From Neoceratodus forsteri (taxonomy: Eukaryota; Chordata; Ceratodontiformes; Ceratodontidae): a stretch of DNA of 64,000 nt. The stretch is taken from contig CM057452.1 in the NCBI GenBank assembly GCA_016271365.2, forward strand, positions 1,242,075,001 to 1,242,139,000, in the 5' to 3' direction. Below the pieces are notes generated by a model. It saw nothing but the letters and a program-made list of their open reading frames with translations. It made no database searches and had not been told where the DNA came from. Positions 1-11,032 of the stretch are shown here, in pieces (position 1 is the first letter of the stretch; the number at the start of each line of letters is the position of its first letter). The position numbers were made by a program, and so were the translations under genes.

Positions 1-204
1 ACATTTCTCCTTCATTCTATACAGGTCCACATGCAGAATGTAGAGCTCATTCCAAAGGGTTGCACCTCAGTTGGCATCCTGGGAGTTTTGTAGGACATGG
101 TGAATATATGCACAATAGAACCCAACTTGCACAGGAGGTTCTGGTTCTGGTCAATGTTGCAGACCTGCTACAGTAAAGTAGTGAATAACAGCATTTTGTC
201 TGCA

Positions 205-955
205 TTCAGTGTACTGTTCACATGTGCAATCTGGTGTCTCAAGCACTCTAAAAATAATTACATTTTTGCCACAGTACTTGACCCCCAGGTAAAGTGTGAG
301 ACCTTACACCTTTCATTTCTCAACCACAGGGAAAGTGAGTTTTGGCAGCAGCATTGCAATAAGAACTCTTACAACATGTACAAAGTTGCTCCTTCTCCTG
401 CCTCTACCACCATGCCCAGGAAACAGGAGGAGGAGGTAGGCAATAATATCAGGAGTGGACTCTCATGTCTAGGGGTAAAGGATGTTTTGTTTCTCCAAGA
501 TCCCCTCCATGAATACTGTACCTTATAGATATGTCTTTTCCCCCACATCCAAGGGGATGGTCCACTGGGTGCTGACTGAATGTCTTTCCACCACCCTGAT
601 GGTATTGCTTTGGCCATGTTACCTATGTCTCTTCGGGAGAAAACGGTTTGTCTTGTGTGTACCTTTTTCTTCAGTCTCATTTACATTGTACAATGCCAAC
701 CATGAAATGCTTGCTGCTTTAATGCCTCAAGTGGGGTGCTATATTTTTCCGCAATGCTTGACCACCATGTTAAGTGTGAACCCTACACCTTGTAATTTCA
801 AATGCAAAGGGTGAGTGTGTTTTGGCAGCAGCTTTTCACTAAACTCACTTACAACATTTACATGATCCCTCTTCTGCCACCTCTACCACCATGCCTAGGG
901 AAGAACAGGGGGCAGGCATTGACCTCAGGGGCTGACTCCCATGTCCAGGAGTAAA
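205..955. repeat. Diverged two-copy tandem duplication, period about 478 bp
   Basis: Two blocks, about 205-478 and 675-955, share the same ordered landmarks: a CTTGACC-type motif at about 280 and 758, TTTTGGCAGCAGC at about 341 and 820, CCTCTACCACCATGCC, and a closing CTCCCATGTC/CTCTCATGTC stretch. The offset is constant at 478-479 bp. Open frames across this region (for example 97-528 and 482-814) resemble no protein I know and probably arise by chance. The source of the duplicated unit is unknown; a piece of an old repeat or an LTR pair are both possible. Confidence 0.55.
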
Positions 956-956
956 A

Positions 957-1025
957 TTATTTTATTTATTTATGTGTATATGTATGTGTATATATATATA
1001 TATATATGTATGTATTTATGTGCTT
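957..1025. repeat. AT-rich microsatellite (TTTA, TATG and TA runs)
   Basis: A simple repeat: TTTATTTATTTATG, then TATATG/TG dinucleotides, then a pure TA run of about 16 bases. It separates the 478-bp duplication from the hAT transposase remnant. Confidence 0.85.
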
Positions 1026-1859
1026 ATTTTTTATTGTCTTTTGAACCATCATATTCTTGTGCAACAAATGTGACATCTGCTTCAAAAAGAGAAATTATTT
1101 TCAAGGTTTCGCTAATGGTACTGGTACAACATAAACCCCTTGCATCTAGCTCTGAGATTTTAACAAAGCAGAGTAAGCATTCTACAGGTTTACAGTTATA
1201 AACATATCTCCACATATGCTCATTTGTTCCTGACATAAGATGTCTGTACTGTCATCAGATAAAACTGACACAAATTTAGCAGTTTTATTTCCTGCACAAT
1301 TGCATTAGTAATAGAGGTTGCAGGAGACTGAATCATACAATTCTGTGACTCTGCTAAGATATATGTTGCATTTAATAGGATAGAATAATTAACTTGAAGC
1401 ACTCTGTCAAACGTTTTAATCACATCTAAAGTCTCTCTGAAATTTCTTTTATTATCACTCTGCTTATCTTTATTATGACCAGGGAAAGGTTACCCTAGCC
1501 AACCCATATGTAGAGTTACTTTAACCAGTCACTTCATGTATTCTCTTTTTTAGAATTTCCTTAACCTTGGCCTTGTCTACCTGAATAACAGTGTTACCCA
1601 GTTCATTTGTGCACTTGCATGCAGACCAAGCAGCTATTGCACTGCTACGAGTGAAAGTTAATGTGTGTGTTCTAAAGTTTTCCAGTGCCTTTTTCCAGTC
1701 CTGAAACCCACAAATTGTAAATGCGTGATCAGCACATTCCTGCCTATTCATGAAACATCTGCATACAAAGCAGAATGCACTCTGCTTTTCATAGCTGTAC
1801 TCCAGATGGTTAAAGACTTGTATTTTACCTCCATAAATGTCAGTACTGAAATTTGTCAT
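1024..1859 (-). pseudogene. hAT transposase remnant, TTF-zinc-finger/DUF4371 (ZMYM1-like) type
   Basis: Three minus-strand frames read in order. The first (1859-1521) has a TTF-type zinc-finger block with FCFVCRCF followed by GFQDWKKALENFRTH, the usual finger-plus-helix start of ZMYM1-like hAT transposases. The second (1423-1220) fits the DUF4371 region (TNAIVQEIK). The third (1236-1024) contains PVECLLCFVKISELDARGL and ends AQEYDGS, matching the motif that normally reads VGQGYDGA. The family moves DNA by cut-and-paste through an RNase-H-like DDE fold with a C-terminal hATC dimerisation region; that second half is absent here. Stops and frame changes between the pieces make it a pseudogene. 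The first third of a full transposase survives. A domesticated gene is unlikely given the breaks. Confidence 0.7.
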
Positions 1860-2349
1860 AGGCTAAGTGATGCCTTTCTCTTTACTGTCAACGTCACTAT
1901 GGATGTTATTACCACCAAATGCAGATACTGAAAGGAACTGATCTCCATTAGGATGAGTGCACAGTGCTGAAAATAAAAAAACAGAGATGTACACTCACAG
2001 TGAGGAAATTCGCTTGTAGTATTTATGTGGGTGGGCTTTGCCCTCCGCACCCCCTCACTAAAAATAACAAACTATGGGGGGGGGTGCATGTTGGGGAGAG
2101 GGAGAAACATCAAAATAAAAACAAAAACTAACATCCAGGAATAAAGCACAAAATATTGGGCTCCTCCCCAGCCCCAAACCCTGCACTATCCCCACTAGAG
2201 CCAGCCACCCTGACCACCACACCACACAGCCAACTCAGTGGCTTCCCCCTCTCACAACCCCTCACTTACCTTCCATTCTCTTCTGGCATCCTGTCACTCT
2301 TCCCTTCACCCTGCCCTTCCTCATCGCTACCTTTTCAAGGTCACTGACC

Positions 2350-2566
2350 TTACAGGCGCTAAGACAAGAGTGCCTGACTGTGGAGAGCCTTAAAACTGCT
2401 TTGAAAACATATCTGTTTGAATTTGCTTTTTGTGATTTAGTTTAACAATGTTATTTCTACTGGGAATACAGTCTATATGTTTTATTGATTGAATTATAAT
2501 TGTTAGGGTGCTATGATCTTCTGGAATAGTTCCTTTTTATAAATAAAGAGAACTGAAATGAATTGA
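2350..2566 (+). mobile_element. LINE 3' end (L2-like), 5'-truncated
   Basis: The stretch reads like the C-terminus of an L2-type ORF2, LKTALKTYLFEFAF followed by a stop, then an AT-rich 3' UTR of about 150 bases and a terminus AATAAAGAGAACTGAAATGAATTGAG-like with short GAAT repeats. The residue pattern of basic helix then YLF is the common last conserved block of L2-group proteins. Everything upstream in the element is missing, as expected for 5' truncation during target-primed reverse transcription. Confidence 0.5.
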
Positions 2567-2719
2567 GTCTCTCAAATCTGAGTCACTCAATGTCAGTTGC
2601 CCTTTTCACGGTATAACTAAAATCAGTTGTTGTACTGTTGCAAGTATTGTGGCCTTCACTCTGATATACTGAGTCACTTGTTTGGTCATTATAAGATGCA
2701 TCTGTATCATCGCTTATTA

Positions 2720-3260
2720 TTAAAGGGACACTGACAATCTTTTTTACATCATGTTATTTTTAGGTAAAATCCCACATTTTATGATTGCTTACTTTCTCTA
2801 AAATTCATTGATGCTGCTGGTTGTTTCTTCTTCCTCCTTGCTTATTAGAACCAAAATGCATGGTAATGTATAGCTACACCCAGCTTTGTTTTGATTCAAA
2901 TAACTGAACTATTCTTAGTGCACACTTCCGGAACATTAGAAACACCCTCAGACAGTGAAGCCACTCATGATACAATAGTCTTTTCTACTCACACTGCATA
3001 ATGAGTGGCTAGATTATGTTGAGGTGTTCCTGAGTTCAGGAAAAATGTTCTGGGAGCTGGTCAAAAAATGTAAACAAATCTGTTTTGGTGTGATAACACC
3101 AGCATGATGGGTGGTCAGTTTTTCACTTTTTAAAAGAAAAAAGAAACCAGAATCAAACTACCAACTGCATCATAAGTCTCTATAGAATGTGAACAATCAT
3201 AAACATTTTTTTAAACTATAGACACATTGAGGCCCAAGGGGGTGGACAGTGACCCTTCAA
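2720..3260. mobile_element. Non-autonomous TTAA-type DNA transposon (T2/Kolobok- or piggyBac-like MITE)
   Basis: The left end is TTAAAGGGACACTGACA at 2720-2736. The right end, about 540 bp away, is GGACAGTGACCCTTCAA, close to its reverse complement. A TTAAAGGRR-type terminus is the signature of the T2 MITE group known from frogs, and TTAA is the target site for both Kolobok and piggyBac. The interior has no protein frame. One terminal TTAA has drifted to TCAA. A related left end occurs at 57540. Confidence 0.55.
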
Positions 3261-3439
3261 GTCTGTGAACATGTAATCATTCGCAGTAGAGAGTGATGCA
3301 GATGAAGAACTGAATCTTGATCTTCTGTCAGCTGTTGCTGTTTCCACATTAAAGAAAGACCTTGCATCATGAGTCGTCTGTTGTGTTCTTCATTAGATTT
3401 AGGTTAACTTAAACCAAAATTTTAAAACAGTACCAGAGG

Positions 3440-4545
3440 CTACAGGACCTCAGACTGTAGGAAATAAGGCAGATCATGATGACTGCAAACTCTGTCTTAT
3501 TTGTCTAGGGCCAGAAGAAATGATATACCCAAAATGTAGTCAAAAAGGCAATGAAGAAATTAGATAGTGATGACAGAGGCAAATCCTGCCTTTATTATTT
3601 TCTGGAACTATAAAAAAAATACCATGTAGGCAATAAGGTAATTACTGACAGCAAATGTTGCTATTACAGTATTTATTTTCAGGGGCTAGAGGAAATACAA
3701 TAAGGCTGTAGGCTAATTGGCAGTAAAGTATTTAGTGACTGCAAACCCTGATGATATTTATTTTTTAGGGACATCAAACCCAGCTATTATTTATTACCTT
3801 GTGCTAGAAGAACTACTGTGAGACTGTAGGCAATAAAGTGATTAGCAACAGCAAACTCTGCTGATTATTCATTTATTGGGGATATACTACCACACTTTAG
3901 GCAATAAATGAATTTGTGACAGCAAACCCTGTTGATATTTATTTCTGGGGATATACCCCAAAACTCTAAGTAATAAATTAATTAATGACAGAAAACCCTG
4001 CTGATATTTATTTTCTGGGGATATACTCCAATATGGTAGGCAATAAAGGCAATAGTGATGGAAAACCCTGCTGATATTTATTTTCTGGTGCCAGAGAAGA
4101 TATCCCACAACACTGTAGGCAATAAAGTAATTAGTGTCAGCAAGTCCTACTGTTAGTTATTTCCTGTGGATAGAAGAAGAAGAAATACCCTGCAGGTATA
4201 CACAGTACAGCAGTTAGTGACTAACAGCCAAATCAGCCTTTATTACTCTCTGTGGTCTACATACAGAGAGCCAAGACTGTAGGTAATAAAACAATTAGTG
4301 AGAGTAACCCCTGCTGTTATGTATTATCTGGGGTGAGAAAAAATGCAGAAACTGTAGGCAGCAGTAATGACAGCAAACCTTGCTCTTGATTATTTCCTGG
4401 GGCTAGAAGAAGAAATAATCTGTAGGCTATAAAAGAATTAGTGATGGAGAAACATTGCTTTCATTATTCTCTGTGGTAGATAACAAAAATCTGTATTGTA
4501 GTTAATAAAACAATTAGTGAGATCAAACACTGTTGATGATATAGG
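3440..4545. repeat. Diverged tandem array, about 14 units of 70-90 bp (one of 118 bp)
   Basis: Units share CTGTAGGCAATAAAG, then AATTAGTGACAGCAAACC, CTGCTGATATTTATTTTCTG and GGGGCTAGAAGAAATAC (consensus by eye). GTAGG-type unit starts occur near 3456, 3535, 3625, 3705, 3823, 3893, 3963, 4033, 4113, 4279, 4350, 4420 and 4495. Spacing is mostly 70-90 bp, with occasional 118-bp units. On the minus strand part of the array (4108-3887) stays open and gives a repeated NKYQQGFLS-like peptide; I regard this as a by-product. No known satellite name comes to mind. Confidence 0.85.
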
Positions 4546-6008
4546 TATCTTACATAAAAACATGCAAACATACAATGAAGCCAGCAAAATCAATCAATCA
4601 ATCTATCAATCAATCAAAATCTTTATTTAGCAAGGTGAACATCATTGAGCAAGCTCATTTTCGAGATGGACCTGGGCAAGATGCATAATCAATAAATAAA
4701 AAGGAAAACACACTTACATAGTCATTATGTAGCATTAGAAATACACACAGGAGCATTATAACAGCATAGGAGTACATTTTTTAAATGGGCCAATAAACTA
4801 AATACCATATGTAATGTACAGTCAGAGTAACAGTACCAATACTACAGTAATTACAGAATATTCCTATACAACCATATTTACAGGGTATACATGGAGCAGG
4901 CTTGAACACAAATATTCATTGACTGGTACAGGTGGGGCATGGTTGGGGAGAGGGGATGTAAGGATATATTTGTATAAGTGCAGGGCAGAGCCTGTATGGG
5001 CCTTAGATAGCATGGGATGGTAAGGAACAGTTAGAAGGCTAGGAACTAGGCACCAAGTAACAAGTGACAGAGGAGGACACACAAATAAGGGGAGTGTAAG
5101 CGGATACCTGAGGACACAGAGAGGAAGGATTAGTATCGGGATAAATAGAACTGTAAGGAAGGATTCTTATATGTTCTAGCATTGCTCGTAAGGGGGGGGG
5201 GTGCTGGAGTACCAGGAAAAGACTGCACCTGGAAGGGATAGAAACTGAGGCCAGGGATGTGCAAGGGGAGACTGTAACAATAGGGAAACAGTTACAAGAT
5301 TCCTTGATTGAACAAGAATAGAGTGCTTTGAATGCTGATAATTTGATTGGGTAGGCCAATTTCAATGTTTTTTGCAGGTTGTTCCAAAGTGAGGGTAATT
5401 CGTAATTTATGGCAGACCTACCAAAATGTGACTTGAACTTAGGTAAAGCAAGATAGATATGTAGGAGGAACTCCTTAGGGTATGCTTTCCTACCGTACTT
5501 AGTGAAAGACAGTCAGAGATATATTGAGGCAGCATCTTGGTAATAGCCCTGAAGGTCCAAAGGGCTGTATTCCTCTGTCTCCTGTAAGTAAGGGATAACT
5601 AACCCACTGCAGCATAGAGGGAGCAGTGATATGTGGAGTATGGGAGTCCAGTAATAAACTTCAGGGCTCTATGGTAGAGTGTGTTAAGTGTGGTCAGAGC
5701 AGTGGCAGGGCCTTGGCTATATAGGAAATCAGCATAATCCAAAAGGGTGAGGAATGTGGTTTGGCCCAGTCTCTTCTTAGACTTGCTTGTTAGTAAGTAT
5801 CTGATACTGTAAAAGAGGCCAAGCCGCTGCCTAAGCTTCTTTATCAGTTCATCAATATGATCATTAAAGGAAAGCTTTTGGTCTATCCAAACCCCCAGGT
5901 ATTTGAATTTTGTTACATAGTCTAGTGGTTCACCAAGAAGAGTATAAATCTGAGGTATATTTCTTTTAATTGCAGGGTTATTAGCAAGTATAAAGGAAGA
6001 AAAAAGCG

Positions 6009-7307
6009 TTACCTTTGTTTTGTTTTTTTTGTGTTCAGGAGCAGTTTCTGATGCAGTAGTTGTAGTTGTAGCTGATTAAATTCCTGTTGCAGATCCCTGC
6101 AAGCTGCTTCTGGGAAAGGTCTTTCAATATAAAGTACCGTGTCATCAGCAAAGAGGTGAAGGTTAGCAGAGCTGATGCCAACGTTGATTCTGTTGATGTA
6201 AATTGCAAAGAGCAATGAACTCAGCATGGAGCCTTGCAGTACACCCCTCAGTAGAGGTTTCAATGAAGAGAGCTCCCCTTCCACCTTTACCTGCTGCTGC
6301 CACCCTGTAAGATTGTTAGAGAATCATCTCAAGGATAGAGTGTCAAGGCTGATATTTCGAAGGGAAACAAGGAGTAGATCATGGTCGACGGTACCGAATG
6401 CCTTGCTTAAGCCCAGGAATACAGCGCAAATTAAGTTCTTAGTATCCAGGGCACACTGCCAGTCATTGGTCACTTTTGCAAGGGCTGAAATAGTACTATG
6501 CTGTTGCCTAAAGCTGGACTGTAAAGGGTTTAACAGGTTGTCAGTTTTAAGTTAGTTCCTGAGCTGCACATTCACTATTTTCTCCAATAGTTTGGATAGG
6601 ATGGGGAGTAGAAAGATTGGTCTGTAATTATTCAGGTCCCTAAGGTCTCCAGACTTGAAAAGAGAGATTACATGGGCTGTTTTCCACAGGGGAGAAATAT
6701 CGCCCTGAGATAGGGAGAGATTAAAGAGATGCATGATGGGCACTGCCAATATGCAATGGCTAAGCTTCAGGAAGAATGGGTCTAAATGGTCTGCCCCAGC
6801 ACTCTTCCTGGTATCCAGTTGTAAGAGATCCTCAACTTCTTTCAGAGAGGTGGGCTGGAGGGAGAACACCATGCTTTTGACCGGAGCAGATGCATCTAGT
6901 AAGACGAGTTGTGAACAGAGGTTATTGGCAGGGGAGGTATTGAATACAAGTCCTGAAGTTGCAAAATGGTTATTAAAACAGTCGAGGATAGTCAATTTAT
7001 CAGACACCAAAGATGCACCAGGAGATATTTTTGGGGGTAGGGTGTTCGGGTCTGCTTGACCTTCTATATCCTTAATGGTTCTCCAGAACTTGGCTGAGCA
7101 CTTAGTGGAAGAGTCCGGTTCTTCAGGGAAATAGCTAGCTTTGGCCTTTCTAACCAGATTGGTACAATGGTATCTAGCCTTTCTAAACAAGGTCCAATCA
7201 GCTGGAAATTTTGTTCTCTGAGCTTTTTTCCAAAGCCAGTCTCTGTGCAGCAAGGAGGTCTTTAACTGTGCCGTAAACCATGGGCATGATTTTTTTTCCT
7301 TGAGCAT
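6009..7307 (-). pseudogene. L2-like reverse transcriptase, stop-interrupted
   Basis: One minus-strand frame, broken by in-frame stops at about 6550 and 6319, covers the reverse transcriptase core. The fingers read KSAGADHLDPFFLKL and LNNYRPIFLLPILSKLLEKI. Motif A reads VFLGLSKAFGTVDH, so the catalytic Asp (normally FLDLSKAFDT) is Gly. Motif B reads RGVLQGSMLSSLLF, and motif C LFADDTVLY is intact. The enzyme would copy its own RNA at a nicked target. With the lost Asp and stops it is inactive. The N-terminal part (7307-6900) carries the linker CPWFTAQLK and YHCTNLVRKAKASYF that precedes RT in L2-type proteins. Confidence 0.85.
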
Positions 7308-7384
7308 ATTTTGACCAGGGGTGCATGCTTGCCAGTGCCCCTAGCAGAATCAACTGAAAAATATCATAAGCCGTGAACATTGAC

Positions 7385-7720
7385 TTAGCCAGGTGGATGT
7401 CTTACCATCATAAGGAGTTGCGCAGAGAGGAATGCATGACAGTCAAAATTATGGTGTTTCCTCTTGAGTGAGAATTTGGAGAAGGATGGTAATTTGGGGG
7501 CAGATCTTACACATGCTATGAAGCAGTGGTAACTAAAATCTGAAAAGAACACTCCAGCATGGGAAAATAGATGGGGTTTGCTTGCTAAAATAAGATCTCG
7601 TAGAGAGCTGTTATTAGGGTACTGCTTGTTAGGTCGCGTTGCCTCAGTGATAAGTTGGGATAGTCCAAAGGAGTCACAAATAGTTTTGAGAGGTAAGGAG
7701 ACATTGGAGGACCAGCCCAA
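7385..7720 (-). pseudogene. LINE endonuclease C-terminal fragment
   Basis: The frame contains LSQLITEATRPNK, SLRDLILASKPHLF and FFSDFSYHCFIACVRS. These correspond to the last blocks of the APE-type endonuclease of L2-like LINEs, where the final conserved motif is normally SDH followed by a hydrophobic strand; here it reads SYH. The fragment lies directly upstream of the RT frame of the same element, and the spacing fits one ORF2. The N-terminal nuclease motifs are absent. Confidence 0.7.
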
Positions 7721-7814
7721 ATTAAGGTCCCCTAATATAATAAAAACTTCACAGAATAATACTGAGCAAGCTTAATAGTTGTTAGAATTGTTTATAATAC
7801 ACTGTCTACCATGG

Positions 7815-8138
7815 ATCCCAACTAGATCCCAATAAATCAGCAGATTCTGATAGACTTGACCCACGATTCCTGATGGAACTTAGTTCAGAATTGGCTTCAG
7901 TGTTAACTACTATATACAACAAATCGTTAAATGAAGGCATTGTTCTGTTGAACTGGTACAAAGCCTTGGTAGTACATGTGTTTAAAAAGGGCTGCAAATC
8001 AGTACCTGCTAACTATAGACCAATCATCTAAACATCTATTATTAGTAAAATAATGGAGGGAATTAAAAGAGATAGAATTAATGAGGATTTGATAAGAAGG
8101 GGTCATCAGAACCATGCCCAGCATGGTTTTGTAAAATG
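7815..8138 (+). pseudogene. CR1/RTE-like reverse transcriptase finger fragment
   Basis: A plus-strand reading gives LDPRFLMELSSELASVLTTI, YNKSLNEGIVLLNWYKA, VFKKGCKSVPANYRPI, a stop, ISKIMEGI, and QHGFVKW. This is the fingers region of a CR1-like RT, ending at the QHGF motif just before motif A. It is in the opposite orientation to the L2-like LINE on its left and is therefore a separate insertion. It is too short and decayed for clade assignment. Confidence 0.6.
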
Positions 8139-9165
8139 GAAGGTCATGGAGAGTCACGTGATGTCTTGGGGCTGATCAGATGTGGGGATTTAAGCTCTAA
8201 ACATCAGTGGCATTTTTTTAACTTATTTTCTTTAGTTTTAGCAGTGCTTTTCGTGTTTTGTATTTTGCCTCATCTATGGGATAGTTGCATGGACCCGATG
8301 GTGCAGAAATTTGAACAAAGAGAGGTGATTACCAGTGGAGAACCTGCGATACAAGAGGCATCTTTATCTGCATCAGGGCTGAGGCCCTTCCACCCTGTAA
8401 GCACCTGACTCCCAATTCCCCAGGAGACACTCAGAACTGGATAAATTAGATACAGTATACTCATGGCAGACATGACCAGTATTAAACTCTGAATTGATAA
8501 AGTGATGGAAGACTTCAGACTTTTCAAGCCTACCTTAGACAGTTTTAATCATCAGATTGGGAATGTTGAAACTCGCATAAGCTCCCTAGAAGATGCTCAA
8601 GTAAAAAAATCTAAAGAAACTCAGGAGCTTAAAAAATGAATAATGAAGCTGGAATTAAAGGTGGACAATTTTGAGGCTAGGAGCAGGCACAATAATTTGG
8701 TTTTGGTGGGCATTCCTGAAGCTGCTGAGGGTATTGATATGCTTTCATTTATTCAGTGTCTATTTCAGGAAATTGCCAGTCCTCCTCCTGCAGGGCCTAA
8801 ATATGCATTTGAAAGAGCTCAAGACACTTTGCATCCCTGACTCTATCCTGATAATAAACCTAGGGCCATCATACCTTGATGTCTTGAATATCAGGATAAA
8901 GTTTGGATCTTGCAGAAAGATAAAGCTCTGAGGCCCTTAAACTGGCAGGGAAAGCCTATTTATATAATTGGGGATATGACCCCTCTTGTACATGAATGCC
9001 AATCAATGTACAAATATATTAAACAGTCCCTATATTGAGCAGGAGTAAAATTGTACATGAGGTATCCTGCCCAACTATTTGTCCACTCCCCTAAGGGCAC
9101 ATTGGAGTTCACATCTGCAGAGCTGGCTAAGGCTGAACTCATTGCACTACAATATATCTACATTT
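8139..9165 (+). pseudogene. L1-type ORF1p remnant (Transposase_22 family)
   Basis: The sequence opens with a 5'-UTR-like start (GGAGAGTCACGTGATG at about 8148). A coiled-coil-like stretch near 8505-8640 (NVETRISSLEDAQVKKSKE) leads to the RRM-like core LELKVDNFEARSRHNNLVLV and GIPEAAEG (8643-8730). Then come FERAQDTL, a frame-shifted KALRPLNWQGKPIYIIGD region, and a C-terminal YPAQLFVHSPKGTLEFTSAE stretch (9062-9121). This order matches the L1 RNA-binding chaperone that coats the element's RNA as a trimer. Stops and frame changes are frequent. No ORF2 follows within the next kilobase. Confidence 0.75.
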
Positions 9166-10529
9166 GTTTCCTCCAGTAGTGTGCTGAAGAGCACATCACT
9201 GGTCCTGAAGCTGTGGCTTAGTCATGGGCTTTCATTGGGGTCTGATGTCCGAAGAATATCACAACTGTTTACTTATATTAAGGGCAGCAGATATGTTTCT
9301 CTTCAACTCTTACTAACCTAGTTTCTGTCTGGATTGGAACAGTTCCTGCTACTTTTGTTGGGACCCTAAGTGTTTTTGGAACCAAGCTCCAATGTTATGT
9401 GTGTCTGGATTTTTCAAAAATTCTTTGCCTGATTTCTTATTTTTGGAGAGCGACTGTTTAGTTACCTTGCTGTTCTATGGTGCTGAATTACCACAACCAA
9501 TGTGGACTGCTGCCTTATGTGGAATGTTACTTTGCTGAATGGATATGTAGCAATTGGATATACCAGCTTCCGGATTTCTTAACATAAGATAACAGACAAG
9601 AGGTCATTTGCAAAGCCTGGTTTAAAGGCAGAAATGAGTTGTTTTTTTTCTTAGCAGTGCACTGCAGATTATGCTCCTGGTACCGGAGCTCTTATTTTGC
9701 CCTTGGTTTATTGTTCGCTATGAGGTCAGGGAGATTGCAGATATTGCTGATTTCATTTGGAGGACTCAAGTATGGTCTTATGGACCTTTCTTAATTTGGC
9801 ACTCAAATGGTTTGCAGATCTAGGGGAAAATCCCCCTGTTACTTCTGTTAAAGGTTCAACTATGACTATGGACAGGCTCCCTGGACATTTGCTATAGATC
9901 GCAGGGAAGATTCCAGGTTTATTGTTTTATTTTTAGGAAGCAGACATTTATTCACTTGCAGTATTCTATGGAACTGGTTTGTTAGAGTGATCTTCTAACT
10001 GAGCTCTATATTAAACTTTATTAACTATAATGGACAAACAGCACTATGGCACGCTGGTTTCTAGACTTCCTAACACATGATATCAGAATTAGAGCAGTTT
10101 GTACAGTCTGGTTAAGAGCAGTGAAGGCTATGGAACTCTTGTTCCCTTTCGCTATCTGGTTTTGGACTGGATTTGCATTTACACATGGAAGCCAATGTGG
10201 GATCTCAGAAATGACCCCTAACTAGATACAGGCTGTTTTTTTTTGTTTTGTTTTTTGTATTTGTCATAAGCACTTTTAGACAGTATTTATAGAGATGGCT
10301 TTGGAATCTTTGAATTAACATCTTATTTTACCTTAGAGATTCAATGGACATAGGCCTTACATATAGTTAGATATTCTGGACTTAGTTGATGTATTTTTGA
10401 AATAGACCCCTTTAGCTGGGCAACACAGATTTTGCTGAACTTCGTGGGCTCATAGACACAGCCCATGTAGGGGTGCAAGGTGACAGTGATATATGCTAAT
10501 TCTTTTTCCTTTCAGCATGTAAGTATGAC
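9166..10529. other. Unassigned stretch, possibly L1 inter-ORF or 3' debris
   Basis: No coding frame, SINE promoter or clear tandem structure is visible. It is AT-rich and unremarkable. Its position directly after the L1 ORF1 remnant suggests decayed L1 sequence, but no ORF2 motif could be read in any frame. Confidence 0.3.
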
Positions 10530-10687
10530 TCAGTTGTTAGCATATGCAGCACTGGATTAAAAGGTCATGTGTTCTAGTCCCATACTGGGACTTTGGCTCG
10601 TACTGTACCTTAAATGCTTGCACCCAGATTAGAGATGCAGTGAAATTAAACTCTGCTGGCAAAATGAATCAAAGTGGCCACTTCACG

Positions 10688-10888
10688 GTTTTTTTAATTT
10701 TTACTTTTGTTTTACCAGGTGAGACACACTAAGCTGAAAGCTTGTTTACAGGTGCAACCTGGGAGCACAGGGAAGTTAAGTGACTTGCTCAGGGCCACAC
10801 AGTATGCGAGTGGGGGCTGTGGGATTCAAACCCAGGTCTCCAGGTTTGCAGATCAGAGTCTTAAACCACTACGCTATACTGCATCCCA
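10688..10888 (-). mobile_element. MIR-like CORE-SINE inside hAT copy 1
   Basis: On the minus strand the tRNA-like head has an A-box region GCGTAGTGGTTTAAGAC and a B box GGGTTTGAATCCC. The conserved CORE follows, TGTGTGGCCCTGAGCAAGTC, then ACTTAACTTCCCTG, and an A-rich tail at 10688. Copy 2 of the hAT element lacks this segment at the homologous point, so the SINE inserted after that hAT family was formed. This order of tRNA head and CORE is the MIR/CORE-SINE design. Confidence 0.75.
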
Positions 10889-11032
10889 ACAACATGGAGT
10901 GGCCAATAGCAAATGCTCACTTCACCTTGTAATTATTACTTTGCGTTGTCATTCTGCCTAACACGAAGTAAGGCGGAATGGCAACAATATTGGCAGCCCC
11001 ACAGTGCCCCCTCCCACACACACAATCACCAG

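Larger units (their letters stand above)
4585..7775 (-). mobile_element. L2-like LINE, long but decayed (endonuclease to 3' tail)
   Basis: Read on the minus strand, the element runs from an endonuclease C-terminus near 7720, through a reverse transcriptase (7307-6009), a decayed thumb and C-terminal region (6000-5040, with recognisable GLPYSTYHCSLY-like and LWNNLQKTLK segments), to a 3' end CTTGCTAAATAAAGATTTTG followed by a (GATT)n tail at 4616-4585. The (GATT)n tail on an AATAAA-bearing end is typical of L2-group LINEs. The ORF1 region and the 5' half of the endonuclease are missing or unrecognisable. On its 5' side it abuts an unrelated CR1-like fragment in the opposite orientation. Confidence 0.8.

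Noticed and set aside
3887..4108. 73-codon minus frame with repeated NKYQQG peptide
   Set aside because: Direct product of the 70-90-bp tandem array; breaks outside three to four units.
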